A stretch of DNA of 11,669 nucleotides from Conidiobolus incongruus B7586 (GCA_000697335.1 JNEM01014736.1:1-11669); one strand, 5' to 3'. Shown: positions 1-9,500, numbered from the stretch's first letter. The notes: generated by a model not told the origin, from the sequence alone. Program-made: numbers and translations.

Positions 1-95
1 TATATATAAATTAAAATATTTTATATTATTTTTAATCAATGTTATATTATATCAAGTTATTTTATTCTAACTATATATTTTAGACAAATGATATT
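1..95. other. A+T-rich left flank, nothing recognised
   Basis: This stretch before the first LTR is almost pure A and T and shows no reading frame, repeat or motif that I recognise. It is the sequence flanking chromovirus A, or an unalignable outer edge of its 5' LTR, whose exact start is uncertain. Confidence 0.5.
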
Positions 96-342
96 TGTTT
101 TTCTCGCAATATTTATATCTATTTATATTATTATAATTTAATATTACTCAATTAGACTTTTATAGATAAAATTTAACATAGGATAAAAAGGCTTGGTTTT
201 CAAGATAAACAAATAAAATTTGCTAAATTAAATGTAGAAAAAAATAAATATATATTTTACTTTTACTATTTTGAATTATAGATCTTTATTATATAGAAAA
301 TCTAATACTAGTGGAGAATCAAGATATTATTAATAAATTTCA
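96..342 (+). repeat. 5' LTR of chromovirus A
   Basis: From about 138 to 333 this aligns collinearly with 5281-5475, the 3' LTR. The best-kept block is 181-215, which matches 5324-5358 with a single difference. The start near 96 is placed by weaker similarity to the TGTTAAAA start of the 3' copy. The end near 342 is a guess based on a CA dinucleotide, because the matching part of the 3' copy is missing. The two copies also differ in length. No clear primer-binding site follows. Confidence 0.7.
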
Positions 343-1299
343 TATAGATATTATCTTAAACTTCCTTTAATCTTGATATAAATCCAATTATTATTAAATT
401 AAATTATCTTCCTTATTTTAAAATATTCTTTTACTATCAAAGAAAAATTTTTACTTAAGAATTAACCTAAAGTTATAGTGAAATATATATTTATATAATT
501 TTCTTTATTTTTTTATATATTATCATAGATTTCATTAATTTTTTTAAAAAAACCTTAAAGATTGTATCTAAAGATATTTAACTTAATATATTTAACTTGA
601 TTTAAAAACCTTATTAATTTATTCACACCATTAATCTTAGTTTCCTTATATTATATAGAAATAAAAGATATAATAAATTATACACCCAATGTGCTTTATT
701 ATATAATTATGAAATTAACTTAGTTTGATAAATCAAAAATATTTATAACTAAATCTTCTAGTTATATACTTATATACTTACTATAATACCTTTATGTTCT
801 AATAATTATTTACTAAAATATTAATCTCTTATTGAAGAAATAATATATTAACATAAGTAAAAACATACTTTGATATCATTAATCAACTTTTAATTATTCT
901 TAATCAATTTTTTAATATGTTATTAAAGTACTTTGTCTTTTTCTTTAATAAGAAATATATTGATAATAAACTTTCAATAATAAAACAAACTTTGATAATA
1001 ATAAACTATATTAATAAGTTTAATTATATTATAATTAGGATTTATAAGTAATTCTAAACAAAATTGTTAGTTTATAAATAGACTTAGACCATATATAAAT
1101 ATAAAAATAAACAAAGCTAAAATCACTCTATTTGATAATAATAAGAATATCAAATTAATTTATAATGTAAACCTTCAAAAACTACTACTTTTCAACAAAC
1201 TCCATTATATTTATAATATAATAGTACCTTTTTAAGCTATCTTTATTATTTCAATTTTATTCCAAATTATAAATCTATAAATATCGATATTATTCAATA

Positions 1300-1420
1300 T
1301 TATTTATTTTCCCTTTACTTAATTAAATTAGAAAAATAACAATTAAGATTTATTAATTATTGTTTTCACTATAGAAAACTTGGATATATTATTTTAATTT
1401 ATTGACTAAATAAAAAATAA
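1300..1420 (+). pseudogene. gag nucleocapsid remnant of chromovirus A
   Basis: A worn CCHC-type zinc knuckle can be read in one frame at about 1361-1400, beginning C-F-H and continuing R-K-L-G. In the family this knuckle closes the Gag protein and binds the element's RNA. The stretch from about 343 to 1300 should hold the rest of gag but is too decayed for me to show any domain. The stretch from 1420 to about 2450 should hold the protease and linker, and I could not place a protease motif there with confidence. Fossil, broken. Confidence 0.55.
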
Positions 1421-2469
1421 CCATAAATTATTATAAACCCTATAATCTTCTTCTTCTATATATAAACAATATTAAACTACCTTAACTATTTAATTATATA
1501 TATTAATATACTTTATATCCTCTTAATACTTATTATATATATCCTTAATATAATTATAATTTTTTAATTACATTTACTTTTTAATTAATATCTATAAATA
1601 ACTGAAATCTTATCCATGAAAATAAAACCAAAATAGATTTTAAAATAAGCTATTAAAAAATCAAGTTGCTTTTAGTAGCAATAATAATTCATTTATTAAT
1701 TTATATATTTTATATTTATTTTATAAGAGTGCCAATATTACAAATAAAGAATTATTCAATTTTAATCCTAAACTTATTATTATTTTTAATGAATTTATTT
1801 AAAATAGAATAAATAGAGTTTTGTAATTAAATTCACTTTAAATAGTATTCTTTATATTTTTTTATATAATAACAAATATACTAATATAGCTATTAACAAA
1901 GGATTTATTAAAAATAACTTTAGAATATTAATAACACCCTTATTAAGAATTCAACATATATTTATTATAAACAAATATTTAATCTTAATCAAATACAAAT
2001 ACTATAACATTATAGTTTTTATAAGCTTTACTTTAACCTATGTTAATTTCATTACTGTTTTAATTTAAAATTATTTTAAGCCTATTATAAATTATATTCA
2101 ATAATATATAAGTTGATTAAAATACCTGTATACTTGATATAAGATTTAAAAAGATTAAAGAATTAAAATAATATAAATTCAATATTAGTGAACTTTTAAA
2201 AAAGAAATATAATAAAATTATACCTATTGAGATTAATTTAACATTTATTCTTATATTTTAATTTGTGTTGAAAATAACTTTATTAATAAATTATATAAAA
2301 AAAATTAATATAGATAAAAACAAAAAAAAACTAATGACAAAAACTTATATCTATATGCTAATAACTTTATATTTGGTTTTTTAATTGACTCTAAAATAAA
2401 CTACCTGATCAACTACCCATTTAATATTTAATTAACTCAACACTAAAACTCCACCCAAATGTAAAATTT

Positions 2470-3700
2470 ATAATCTCCTTTACTTATAAAATATCTAATA
2501 TTAAAATAAATGCTCTTTAAAAAATTTTAGTAAAACTGAAAAAAAAGGATAAATCTATAAATATAATAATTTATTAATTTCACTTATATTTGTTATTAAA
2601 AAGAAAACTTTAGGTTATTAACTACTAATAAATATATAACAACTAAATAATATTATCAAAGATTACTCTTGGTTAATATTAAATATTTATTCTGTTTTTG
2701 ATAATCATAAGCGATGCTTAATTTTTTCAACACTTAATATAGTAAATAAATATTAATAATACTATATTTACCTTGAATCTAAAATCCTCACTATATTTTA
2801 TTATCTGCTTAGTATTTTTATTTAAAAAACTTTTCTATTAGGATATTGATATTATCCTTAACTTTTAATAGAATAATATAGTTAATCTTGAAAGATATAT
2901 CTTTTGTTTAAATTTATCTGGATAATTTACTAATATATTTAAAGAATAAAGATAAATATAGATATTACTTAGAATTAGTATTCTAATATCTTTAAGAAAA
3001 TCATTTATTTATTAACAAAGAAAAAACATATTTATTTTTAAATTATGTTGAATATCTTAACTATATTATATTAAAAAAATGGTTCATATTAATTTTAAGA
3101 AAATAATAGTAATTAAAGATTAGCTAGTTATTATAAATATTAAATAAGTAAGATAATTTCTAAGTGCTTTTAAATTCTATTATTGGTTTGTTTTTAATTT
3201 CACTAAAATTATAACTTTGTTAAATTAATTTATTAATAAAGAAATTAAATTTAACTAGTTTAAGGATTGCCAAACAGTTTTAAAATAATTAAAACGTTTT
3301 TGTTTTTAACCCTAATCTTTTATTTATTTAACCTTAATTTAAACGTTTATATTATAACAAATACTAATGATTTTGTTATAGGTGTTGTACTTAAATAAAG
3401 TTATCTAAATAGTTAACACCTAGTAGAATTTATATTTAAAAGCTTAAATAATATATAACACAAATATAAAGTTTATAATAAGGAATTATTTATAAATATT
3501 TTAAGCCTAAAATATTAATATCATTATTTATTAAAATGTTATATTATTTTTAAGTTTAATCACCACCTTTTTATATATATTAAAACTTAAAAAAATTATC
3601 TCCTATTTAGATATAATAGTTAAATATTATTATTTAATATAATATTAAAGTTTGCTATAAACTTAACAACTTAAACCTTTTAATTAATAAATTATCTTAT
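2470..3700 (+). pseudogene. Reverse transcriptase and RNase H remnant of chromovirus A
   Basis: Worn but ordered blocks of a Ty3/gypsy polymerase can be read. An N-terminal block lies near 2480-2560, and fingers/palm blocks near 2600-2750. The YxDD-type catalytic region is near 2915-2926. The VEYLNYII block near 3040-3080 matches the family's VEFLGYII. The connection segment near 3165-3300 (FYYWFVFNFTKI, then FKDCQTVLK) matches family FYRRFI...F.KIA and F.W...C...F..LK. RNase H opens at 3351-3392 with TNTNDFVIGVVL, matching the family TDASDFAIGAVL. In a living element this enzyme copies the RNA genome into DNA and removes the RNA strand. Here it is a fossil with many breaks in all blocks. Confidence 0.85.
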
Positions 3701-3929
3701 TATCTTAACCTTAAAATAATTAATATCTAAACTCTTAATGTTAGACAAAAACTACTTAATTATATCAAACTTAGTTATACTAAAGACTTATATTTTAATA
3801 ATATTTATTAAATATTAAATAAACTAGATAACCTTATTAACTAAAATTTATTTATAAAATTAAAATATTATTAACTATATAATAGCTTAATATATTATAT
3901 AGTTAATAATATATCTTATTTATATATAC

Positions 3930-5195
3930 CAAAATTAAATAAGTTATGTGAATTATTAATTTATAAAAATTATAATATCTTTGTTTTAAGACATTATAAA
4001 TATAATTATACTTTTAACCACCTACAATATTATTATTAACTTTAAATAAACAAAACTATTAAATATTAAATTAGATTTTGCAATTCTTGTTAAAAAACTA
4101 AATAATATACTGAACTCAAATATATATTTGTTACCTTTATAAAGTCCCTCTATATCTTTTCTATACTATTTTAATAGATTTAATAACCTTATTTCTTAAA
4201 ACAAAAACGGGTAATAATTTTATTTTAATTATTATAAATAAACTTTTAAAATTCACTTATTTGATACCCTATTAAGAAAAAAAATCTATATCTTAAATAA
4301 TTATACAATTTTAAAACCATTTTTTATTATTATATCCACTTATATATTATAGTTTTAGATAATAACCCTTGTTTTATAATACTATTCTAAAAAAGTCTCT
4401 TTAAACTAACAAAAACCAAGTTAAATATAATATCTATAAATTATTTAAAAAATAATAAAGAAATAAAAAAAGTAAAAAGTTAAAAAAGTATTATATATAT
4501 TTGTTAACTTTAAGCAATATAATTAAGATTAACTTTTTTTTTATTAAAATTATAATCAACTTATTTAAAAAATGAAGTATTCAAAAATTATCAATAAAAA
4601 TTATTTTTGGTTATAACCTTATAATACTAAGTTTTTTAATTAACCCTTACTTTTTATTATTTAAATTAATTAATATTTATTAATATATTTAATAACATAA
4701 GAATAAAATAAATATAACTAGAGATTTATTAATTAGAAACTAAGTCTATATAACTATATATATATATTACTTTTATTATTATATTAATTTTAATATTAAA
4801 GACCAAGTACTAAAAGATATAAAATAACTTAATATTGACTATAAAAGAAGCTACTTATTTAAGAAATTAAATATTAAATAAATTAACTTATTTAAGATTA
4901 TTAATAAAATATCATTAGTAGTTTATAAATTAAAGTTCCCAATAAATATAAAAGCTTATAATAATGTTTATATATCCTTTTTTAAACTTTATTTAAACTA
5001 TTAAAATAAATTAAAATTTTTTAATATAGTTTATAAAAACTATTATAAAGTAAACTACCTTACTATTAAGAGAAAACTATATAGTAAATAACAATATCTT
5101 ATTAAATAAAAAGATTACTCAATAATAAAATCAAATTAGGTTAAAGAAAAAAATATTTATCCTAATTTAATTAAAAAATACATATATAGTTAAAA
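3930..5195 (+). pseudogene. Integrase and chromodomain remnant of chromovirus A
   Basis: The integrase zinc-binding domain is recognised near 3940-4095 by spaced His residues followed by FCNSC. The catalytic core is near 4130-4520, where NNPCF and SLFKLTKTKLN match the family block around the second catalytic acidic residue. The C-terminal domain lies near 4780-5030, with VYKLKFPINIKAYNNVYISF matching family AYKLELP...K.H.VFHVS. A chromodomain is suggested near 5030-5195 by KVDYL followed by QQYLIK and KDYS. In active chromoviruses the chromodomain steers integration toward particular chromatin. The polypurine tract follows within about 10 bases. Fossil, broken in many places. Confidence 0.82.
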
Positions 5196-5202
5196 TTTAT
5201 AT

Positions 5203-5213
5203 AAAGGGAGGAG
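5203..5213 (+). other. Polypurine tract of chromovirus A
   Basis: AAAGGGAGGAG is a run of 11 purines ending exactly where the 3' LTR begins with TGTT. This is the place and composition expected of the plus-strand primer of reverse transcription. Its G content stands out in DNA that is otherwise nearly all A and T. Confidence 0.8.
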
Positions 5214-5475
5214 TGTTAAAAATATTATTAACCATTTATACTATTATAAACTAATACTTATTTTATAATTACTAAGTTATTTAATATTACTCAATTATAC
5301 TTTTATTATTAAAATTTAATATAGGATAAAAGGGCTTGGTTTTCAAGATAAACAAATAAGTATTATTAAATTAAGTATAGAATAAAATAGACTTACATTT
5401 TAATTATATTATTTTGAATTATAAATCTTAATCATATATAAAAAACAACACTAATAGAGAATTAAGGAATTATTA
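5214..5475 (+). repeat. 3' LTR of chromovirus A, right end missing
   Basis: It begins TGTTAAAA directly after the polypurine tract and repeats the 5' LTR from 5281 onward. The similarity runs to about 5475 (GAATTAAGGAATTATTAA against GAATCAAGATATTATTAA at 316-333) and then stops abruptly at the Tn5 mosaic-end sequence. The last bases of the LTR and the flanking target duplication are therefore not present. Confidence 0.82.
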
Positions 5476-5494
5476 AGATGTGTATAAGAGACAG
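5476..5494 (+). other. Tn5 mosaic-end (tagmentation adapter) sequence
   Basis: The 19 bases AGATGTGTATAAGAGACAG are an exact copy of the hyperactive Tn5 mosaic end used in Nextera-type library preparation. The mosaic end is an engineered hybrid of the two natural Tn5 ends and is not expected in a fungal chromosome. It interrupts the homology between the LTRs of chromovirus A exactly at its left edge. The reading is residual adapter, at a chimeric read or a false assembly join. A chance match of 19 bases in a window this size is negligible, and the local G+C is out of keeping with the DNA around it. Confidence 0.95.
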
Positions 5495-5743
5495 GGATAT
5501 ATATGTATAATTTTTGATATTATATTCAATATATATAATTCAAAATAAATTATTACCTTCTAATATAATAATTATTTTTTAATTTGATGATATTTATTAA
5601 TTATAAATTTTCTTACAATAAAATTAATATATATAATCAATTATATATTACTTTGTAATTTAAATAATAAGAATTTTTTGTTAATAAAAATGAATAAATA
5701 TTTTAATATATAAAAAGTAAAAATAAATTTATATAATATAAAA
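5495..5743. other. A+T-rich spacer with a candidate left end of mariner 1
   Basis: There is no coding signal. The stretch lies between the adapter sequence and the end of the mariner 1 transposase. It contains short TA-rich runs and, at about 5562-5620, a candidate inverted copy of the sequence at 7001-7056. Confidence 0.45.
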
Positions 5744-7056
5744 TTAATAATTTCTTTTATTTCTAATAACTTTGTGCCATACTTTTGGTAAAGAACTAAT
5801 ATCTAAAAAACAGTTCTTTTAATTAAAGACAATAATTTGATATTTTACAAACCAATTAAATTTTGTTATAGAAATTTTCTTTCCTGCAAGTTGATTTTTT
5901 ATATGCCAAAAATAATTATAATCACATAGGTTATAATCTATGGAATATATTAGATATGCTAGTTCTTTCTTATTATTTTTAATTAAAATATTTTTTATAA
6001 CTTTAGATTTATATATTTTGTAATTATTATGCAAAATAATATATCTTCTTATATTATATTAAAAATACCAATTAGATATAGTTTTATTAAAAAAAGAAAT
6101 ATAAAGTTGACTATTAATTGATATTTGTTTAGGAACTAAATAAGAATAGTATATGACATTATATTCTATTACACTAATTAATATTTGTTTATCAATAAAA
6201 TACTAATTTAAAGAAATTGGTGGAGGGGGTTGATTTGGTGTAATCTAATACTTTGATTTATGTTTTAGTAGAGGATTATACAAAAGAATCCAAGGTTCAT
6301 CAATTGCAATAATTTGCTGTAAAAGCCTTGGTTTCTAGTTATACCTTAGTAAGTTTTGTTTAACAATAGCTACTTTAGCTTTTTTTGAGCTTTAGTTAAA
6401 TTATAAAATACCTATTTTACATTTTTATTAATTAATTTTAATTTCTACTTTAATATATATAAAATACTTATGTGACTAATATTAAAGTATCTTGATAATT
6501 TTTTAGCTGAAATAAAAGGATAGTTTTCATTATATTGTTTTATTTTATTAATAATTAGAAGAGTGTTAGTTAAAATTAATCTTCTAGATTTTAGCAAGTT
6601 TTAGGTAGTTTCTTTCCTAGCCTTAAAGTAATTTACCTAGCAATAAATTGCTAATTTAGATAATACTTTATTACCAAAAGCTGCTTGTAAATTTTAAATG
6701 ATTTTAGAGGGTTTATGGTTAAGTTTTACTAATTCTAAAATAAAAGACTTTTAATGGTTATTATTTCATTTTAATAAGATTATATTCAATAACTAATTTT
6801 AAATAATGATTTTTTTAATCAAAGTTATTATATATATATATATAATTTAAAACTATTAATTTTCCTTTTTGTTTTTTTAATATTTATTTTTTGAAACTAA
6901 TAATATAATTGAAAAATCAGAAATTAAAAAATTCACCATTTTTATAATTCTATAGCAATAATATAAAATAAATATATTATTTAATATAAGTTTACAATAA
7001 CTAATATAAAAATAAATTTTATTTAATAAATCATCAAAATATATTTATTATTATAT
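5562..7056 (-). mobile_element. Mariner 1: candidate whole extent of a dead DD34D mariner transposon
   Basis: These limits are proposed from an inverted match of roughly 50 bases between 5562-5620 and the reverse complement of 7001-7056. The match is anchored on TTTGATGAT with TTATTAA on one side and AATATAATAA on the other, and contains a few small gaps. The span is about 1.5 kb, against about 1.3 kb for typical mariner elements, and the transposase lies inside it on the minus strand. Because the area is nearly all A and T, part of the match may be chance. The transposase itself is secure, but these outer ends are not. Confidence 0.35.
5744..6767 (-). pseudogene. Mariner (DD34D) transposase, decayed
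   Basis: This is a Tc1/mariner-superfamily transposase, which would cut and paste its element at TA sites. Read on the minus strand, the N-terminal helix-turn-helix region shows ILEL or similar, LNHKPSKII, then NLQAAFGNKVLSKLAIY, followed by a second DNA-binding part (ISAKKLSRYFNISHISILYIL). The first catalytic block is IAIDEPWI, with Asp at 6299-6301. The second block is LHNNYK, where the codon at 6026-6028 reads Asn instead of the expected catalytic Asp (family HDN). The third is YSIDYNLCDYNYF, with Asp at 5921-5923. There are 34 residues between second and third, so it is DD34D. The length, about 341 codons, is normal. It is dead: many in-frame stops (mostly at expected Gln or Trp), at least one frameshift near the T run at 6380-6386, and the lost catalytic Asp. 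The longest open piece is 71 codons (5819-6034). The start is approximate. Confidence 0.88.
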
Positions 7057-7274
7057 TTATATATAAAAATCTAAAATTTTAATTAATTAAACTATATATA
7101 ATAATACTATTGTATATTAATATAATAAATTAAATTAAAAATTTTTTATATTGAGTTAAATAAGAAATTAAAAAAATATTAAAACTATAAATATTAATCT
7201 TGGTAATATATTATATATGATTAATTAAGACTAAATAATTTGTTTGATATAGATTATGAATATACTTATATTGG
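6768..7274. other. A+T-rich stretch, candidate right end of mariner 1 and flank
   Basis: There is no coding signal on either strand. It holds a short TA run at about 6829-6843, the candidate right terminal repeat of mariner 1 (7001-7056), and then plain A+T-rich DNA up to the target duplication of chromovirus B. A 12-base direct repeat, TTGGTAATATAT, occurs at 7200-7211 and again at 7271-7282 across the LTR start, probably by chance. Confidence 0.5.
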
Positions 7275-7279
7275 TAATA
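7275..7279. repeat. Left target-site duplication of chromovirus B (TAATA)
   Basis: TAATA immediately before the 5' LTR is repeated at 10459-10463 immediately after the 3' LTR. Five bases is the usual duplication size for Ty3/gypsy integrases. It confirms both element ends and shows the element entered as a unit. Confidence 0.85.
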
Positions 7280-7338
7280 TATCACAAATTCATAACCATT
7301 CTCAAAATTCCCATAAATCATAACACAAATCATTCTCC

Positions 7339-7346
7339 TATAAATA
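7339..7346 (+). promoter_or_regulatory. TATA box in the 5' LTR of chromovirus B
   Basis: TATAAATA lies about 60 bases into the LTR in a comparatively C-rich surround. The same site in the 3' LTR is where the solo LTR landed. It is the likely core promoter of the element when it was active. Confidence 0.6.
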
Positions 7347-7454
7347 GTTAGACAATATAACCTTCAACAGGTGGTGGACTCTAGTGTAATTAGTCTGTTG
7401 ATTAACCTTTCTTGGTTCAGCTTCCTCTACACCCTAACTCTGCTCTATTAGTCT

Positions 7455-7460
7455 AATAAA
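7455..7460 (+). terminator. AATAAA polyadenylation signal in the 5' LTR of chromovirus B
   Basis: AATAAA lies 20 bases before the LTR end and is kept in the 3' LTR at 10433-10438. In the 3' copy it would direct cleavage and polyadenylation of the element's transcript. Confidence 0.5.
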
Positions 7461-7480
7461 TCTAGTAAGCATCTAGTATA

Positions 7481-7498
7481 TGATAGCAGTGAGGTTAC
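7481..7498 (+). other. Primer-binding site of chromovirus B, initiator tRNA-Met-like
   Basis: TGATAGCAGTGAGGTTAC directly follows the 5' LTR. Apart from one probable G-to-A change, its start is the reverse complement of a tRNA end reading GCTACCA, which is the 3' end of eukaryotic initiator tRNA-Met and the primer of several LTR retrotransposons. The assignment beyond the first seven bases is inferred. Confidence 0.65.
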
Positions 7499-7667
7499 TA
7501 CATTCCTCTTAATTCTTATCTAGTCTAGATATTTTCCTTAGTCTTGTATCCTGTCAGTTCTTGTTTTATATTCTTGTTTTTCTCTTGTTTTCTGTTTCTT
7601 TTTTACCTATCCTATTCTCTGTTTCTTATACCCTAGTCTAATTTTACTAGTATTGTAACCTGTGATC
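7499..7667 (+). other. Pyrimidine-rich untranslated leader of chromovirus B
   Basis: A stretch rich in T and C on the plus strand connects the primer-binding site to the gag start codon. No reading frame or stable hairpin is evident. It is the element's 5' untranslated leader by position. Confidence 0.5.
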
Positions 7668-8720
7668 ATGACTCTCTTGGAAGAATTTACTGATGCCTAA
7701 GGTATAACCACTCAGCAACTCTAATTTATTACACTTGGGGATCTGATTAATGAAGATGGTAGTTTAAATGAACTTTTCTTCAGAATATATTGCTTGAATC
7801 AAGCTTGTGTACTCTAAGAGTTGGTGAACTAACATTACTCTCCTCTTACTCTTCAAGGATCAATTGATTTAAATCATAGTGAAACTCCTATTCAAAAGAT
7901 CTTCTGCAAAAATCTAAAATAGTTTGATGATGAACACTCTCTATCCAAACTTAATACATATGAATTGTCATTCCAAGACTATTTCTGACATTGTTAGTTT
8001 AACAAAGATAATAAGGTAAGTATTGTTGTCTCCTATTTAACTAATACTGCAAGAGATTGGTGGGACAGATATAGTTGAAATAATCCCAGATTATCCTCTG
8101 GTGAATAGCTTGTTGAATGTATTACCTCTTTTGATATGTTGATTTCCTAGTTAAGATCTTTCTTCACTTTAGTTGCTAGCATCCCTAGAAATTTTTCAAA
8201 ACTTATTTGTATGAAATAAACTGGTACCATTGACAGTTTTATTGATGTTCTAAGTTGTGTTGAGATTTAGTTACTACCTATTTCAGAATATTAATATAAC
8301 ATTATCTTTTTAGAAGGATTAAAACCACATATTGCTGGCCTATTAGCATCACAGATCAATATCAAACTTGATAGATTTGAAGATATATATAGCAAGGCAT
8401 TGTTGATTGAAAGCACTATGTGCTTTAACCAACATTCAAACTAGATCCCAGATAATCACATACATAACTTGAAAATCACCCCTAAGTCACCTTCCACACA
8501 TAACTTTAATCCTTATCACATGATTGTTGATTCAGCTTAAGTTAAAAAATCCACTTTTTATACTATGTGGGGTAAAATATTAAGTCTTGAAATTAAGAAT
8601 TTTTTGAAAGAACAGAATAGATGTTTCTATTGCTATTACACATATATTAATCACACTGCTAAAGATTATCTTTTAAAGCATTCTAAACTTGGTAACTATG
8701 ATAATAGTAAACATAACAAA
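7668..8720 (+). pseudogene. gag remnant of chromovirus B
   Basis: An ATG at 7668 begins a Gag-like reading (MTLLEEFTDA). The central retrotransposon-gag domain is recognisable near 8040-8330, with ARDWWDRYS, a Phe-rich helix region and LEGLKPHIAGLLASQI, typical of Ty3/gypsy capsid proteins. A zinc knuckle closes the protein near 8622-8670 (CFYC, then H). In life Gag forms the particle that packages the element RNA. The C-terminal part falls in the longest open piece of the element, 8565-8912 (115 codons). Fossil, broken. Confidence 0.85.
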
Positions 8721-8779
8721 ATAAACTCAATCCAACTATTGCTTACCAAATATATCCTATATCCTGATAATTCACCTTA

Positions 8780-9070
8780 TGTTAACCCTTCTTCTTCTGT
8801 TGTTAAAGGTAGTATCAATAATCATGAAATCAATATCTTGATTGATACAGGTGCTACTAAATATTTAATTAATAATACCCTAGTTGATAAACTCTATCTA
8901 TTAAAATATTAGTACATTATCACTATTATTGGCTGATAAATCTAAATATCAAAGTGATGGTCTAGTTAAGAATTTTTTATCTTTATCCCTAGAACACAAC
9001 AAAAATATTTCTCTAGTAAGTGCTTTAATTAACTACAATGTTATCTTAGGTATAGATTAGATTAAATTAT
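8780..9070 (+). pseudogene. Retropepsin-type protease remnant of chromovirus B
   Basis: ILIDTGAT at about 8835-8858 is the aspartic-protease active-site signature, and VILGID at 9040-9057 is the second conserved block, at the usual distance for Ty3/gypsy proteases. This enzyme would cut the Gag-Pol polyprotein in the particle. The first block shares an open piece with the gag zinc knuckle, as expected where protease follows nucleocapsid directly. Fossil, broken. Confidence 0.85.
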
Positions 9071-9399
9071 ATACTTTATTTACTATTGATTATTCTAATA
9101 ATAATTAATCCTTCATATTCCATCATAAATCCACCCCTATTATTATTACTTAGACCACTATTGTTGCATTATAAATTCCAGACAATTCTCACTCTAATTT
9201 TCCTGCCAACTATAAACCAACTCTTACTATTGGACTTAATTCTATCATTACATCTTATAAAACATTCACCAAATAATTACTCACTAATAATTTTGTATCT
9301 TCTGGTATAATTTTTGTTAACTCAGTTACACCTTAATTAAACTCCAGCAATCTTAATCTCAACTCTATATCTCTAGATAACCCATTATGTGATATAGTA

Positions 9400-9500
9400 A
9401 TGTTATACTCAGATATTTTCCAACCTTGAGACTCACTTCCTCTAAAGAGAAAAATAGTTTATAAGATCAAGTTAACTCCTAGTTCTACTCTTGTTTATTG
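9400..9500 (+). pseudogene. Front edge of reverse transcriptase, chromovirus B
   Basis: YSDIFQP, then SLPLKR and YKIKLTP match the conserved lead-in to Ty3/gypsy RT (family: D.F...LP..R..DH.I.L.PG). The 9070-9400 stretch before it is protease-RT linker with no recognised motif. The RT palm, RNase H and integrase core are not recognised anywhere in this element. Fossil, broken. Confidence 0.7.

Larger units (their letters stand above)
96..5475 (+). mobile_element. Chromovirus A: old, heavily RIP-worn Ty3/gypsy LTR retrotransposon
   Basis: This is a fossil LTR retrotransposon of the chromovirus branch of Ty3/gypsy. It has two diverged direct LTR copies (about 96-342 and 5214-5475) and a polypurine tract against the 3' LTR. 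Between them lie, in family order, a gag zinc knuckle near 1361-1400, RT near 2470-3300, RNase H from about 3340, integrase near 3930-5030 and a chromodomain near 5030-5195. Total length, about 5.4 kb, is normal for the family. The element is broken throughout, with many dozens of breaks, and cannot be active. The decay looks like C-to-T and G-to-A change on both strands, as RIP makes. The LTR copies differ at roughly one site in five, so it is old, although RIP inflates the apparent age. The 3' LTR stops at an adapter sequence, so its right end and target duplication are not seen. Confidence 0.88.
7280..7480 (+). repeat. 5' LTR of chromovirus B (201 bp)
   Basis: It matches the 3' LTR over its whole length, once the nested solo LTR there is set aside, and also matches the reversed solo LTR at 10115-10316. 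Its ends correspond to TGTCACAGATTC at the start and CTAGTACA at the end of the 3' copy. It carries a TATA box and a polyadenylation signal in the order expected of a promoter-plus-terminator LTR. Confidence 0.93.

Noticed and set aside
343-1300. Possible gag capsid domain of chromovirus A
   Set aside because: The position fits, but no frame gave a recognisable block, so only the zinc knuckle further on was annotated.
1420-2450. Possible protease of chromovirus A, and an apparent NKGFIKNN reading near 1895-1920 that resembles an RT block
   Set aside because: The RT blocks are clearly placed from about 2470 onward in the right order, so the earlier resemblance is chance. No protease signature could be placed securely.
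5819-6034. Open 71-codon minus-strand frame as a stand-alone small gene
   Set aside because: It is the C-terminal catalytic part of the mariner 1 transposase between two in-frame stops. Its apparent start is a TTG inside the second catalytic block, not a true start.
6829-6843. Short TA microsatellite
   Set aside because: It is too short and too ordinary in this composition to suggest a function, although TA runs are possible mariner target sites.
7200-7282. 12-base direct repeat TTGGTAATATAT at 7200-7211 and 7271-7282
   Set aside because: The second copy runs across the start of the 5' LTR, so it cannot be a target duplication, and such A+T-rich matches are expected by chance here.
8565-8912. 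Open 115-codon plus-strand frame as a host zinc-finger or protease gene
   Set aside because: It joins a gag zinc knuckle to a retropepsin motif and lies inside chromovirus B in the usual family order, so it is part of the retrotransposon fossil.
9086-9310. Open 74-codon plus-strand frame rich in Leu and Ile, resembling a membrane peptide
   Set aside because: It is in a different frame from the neighbouring protease and RT motifs of chromovirus B. Its hydrophobic look comes from the T- and A-rich composition. It is a shadow frame.
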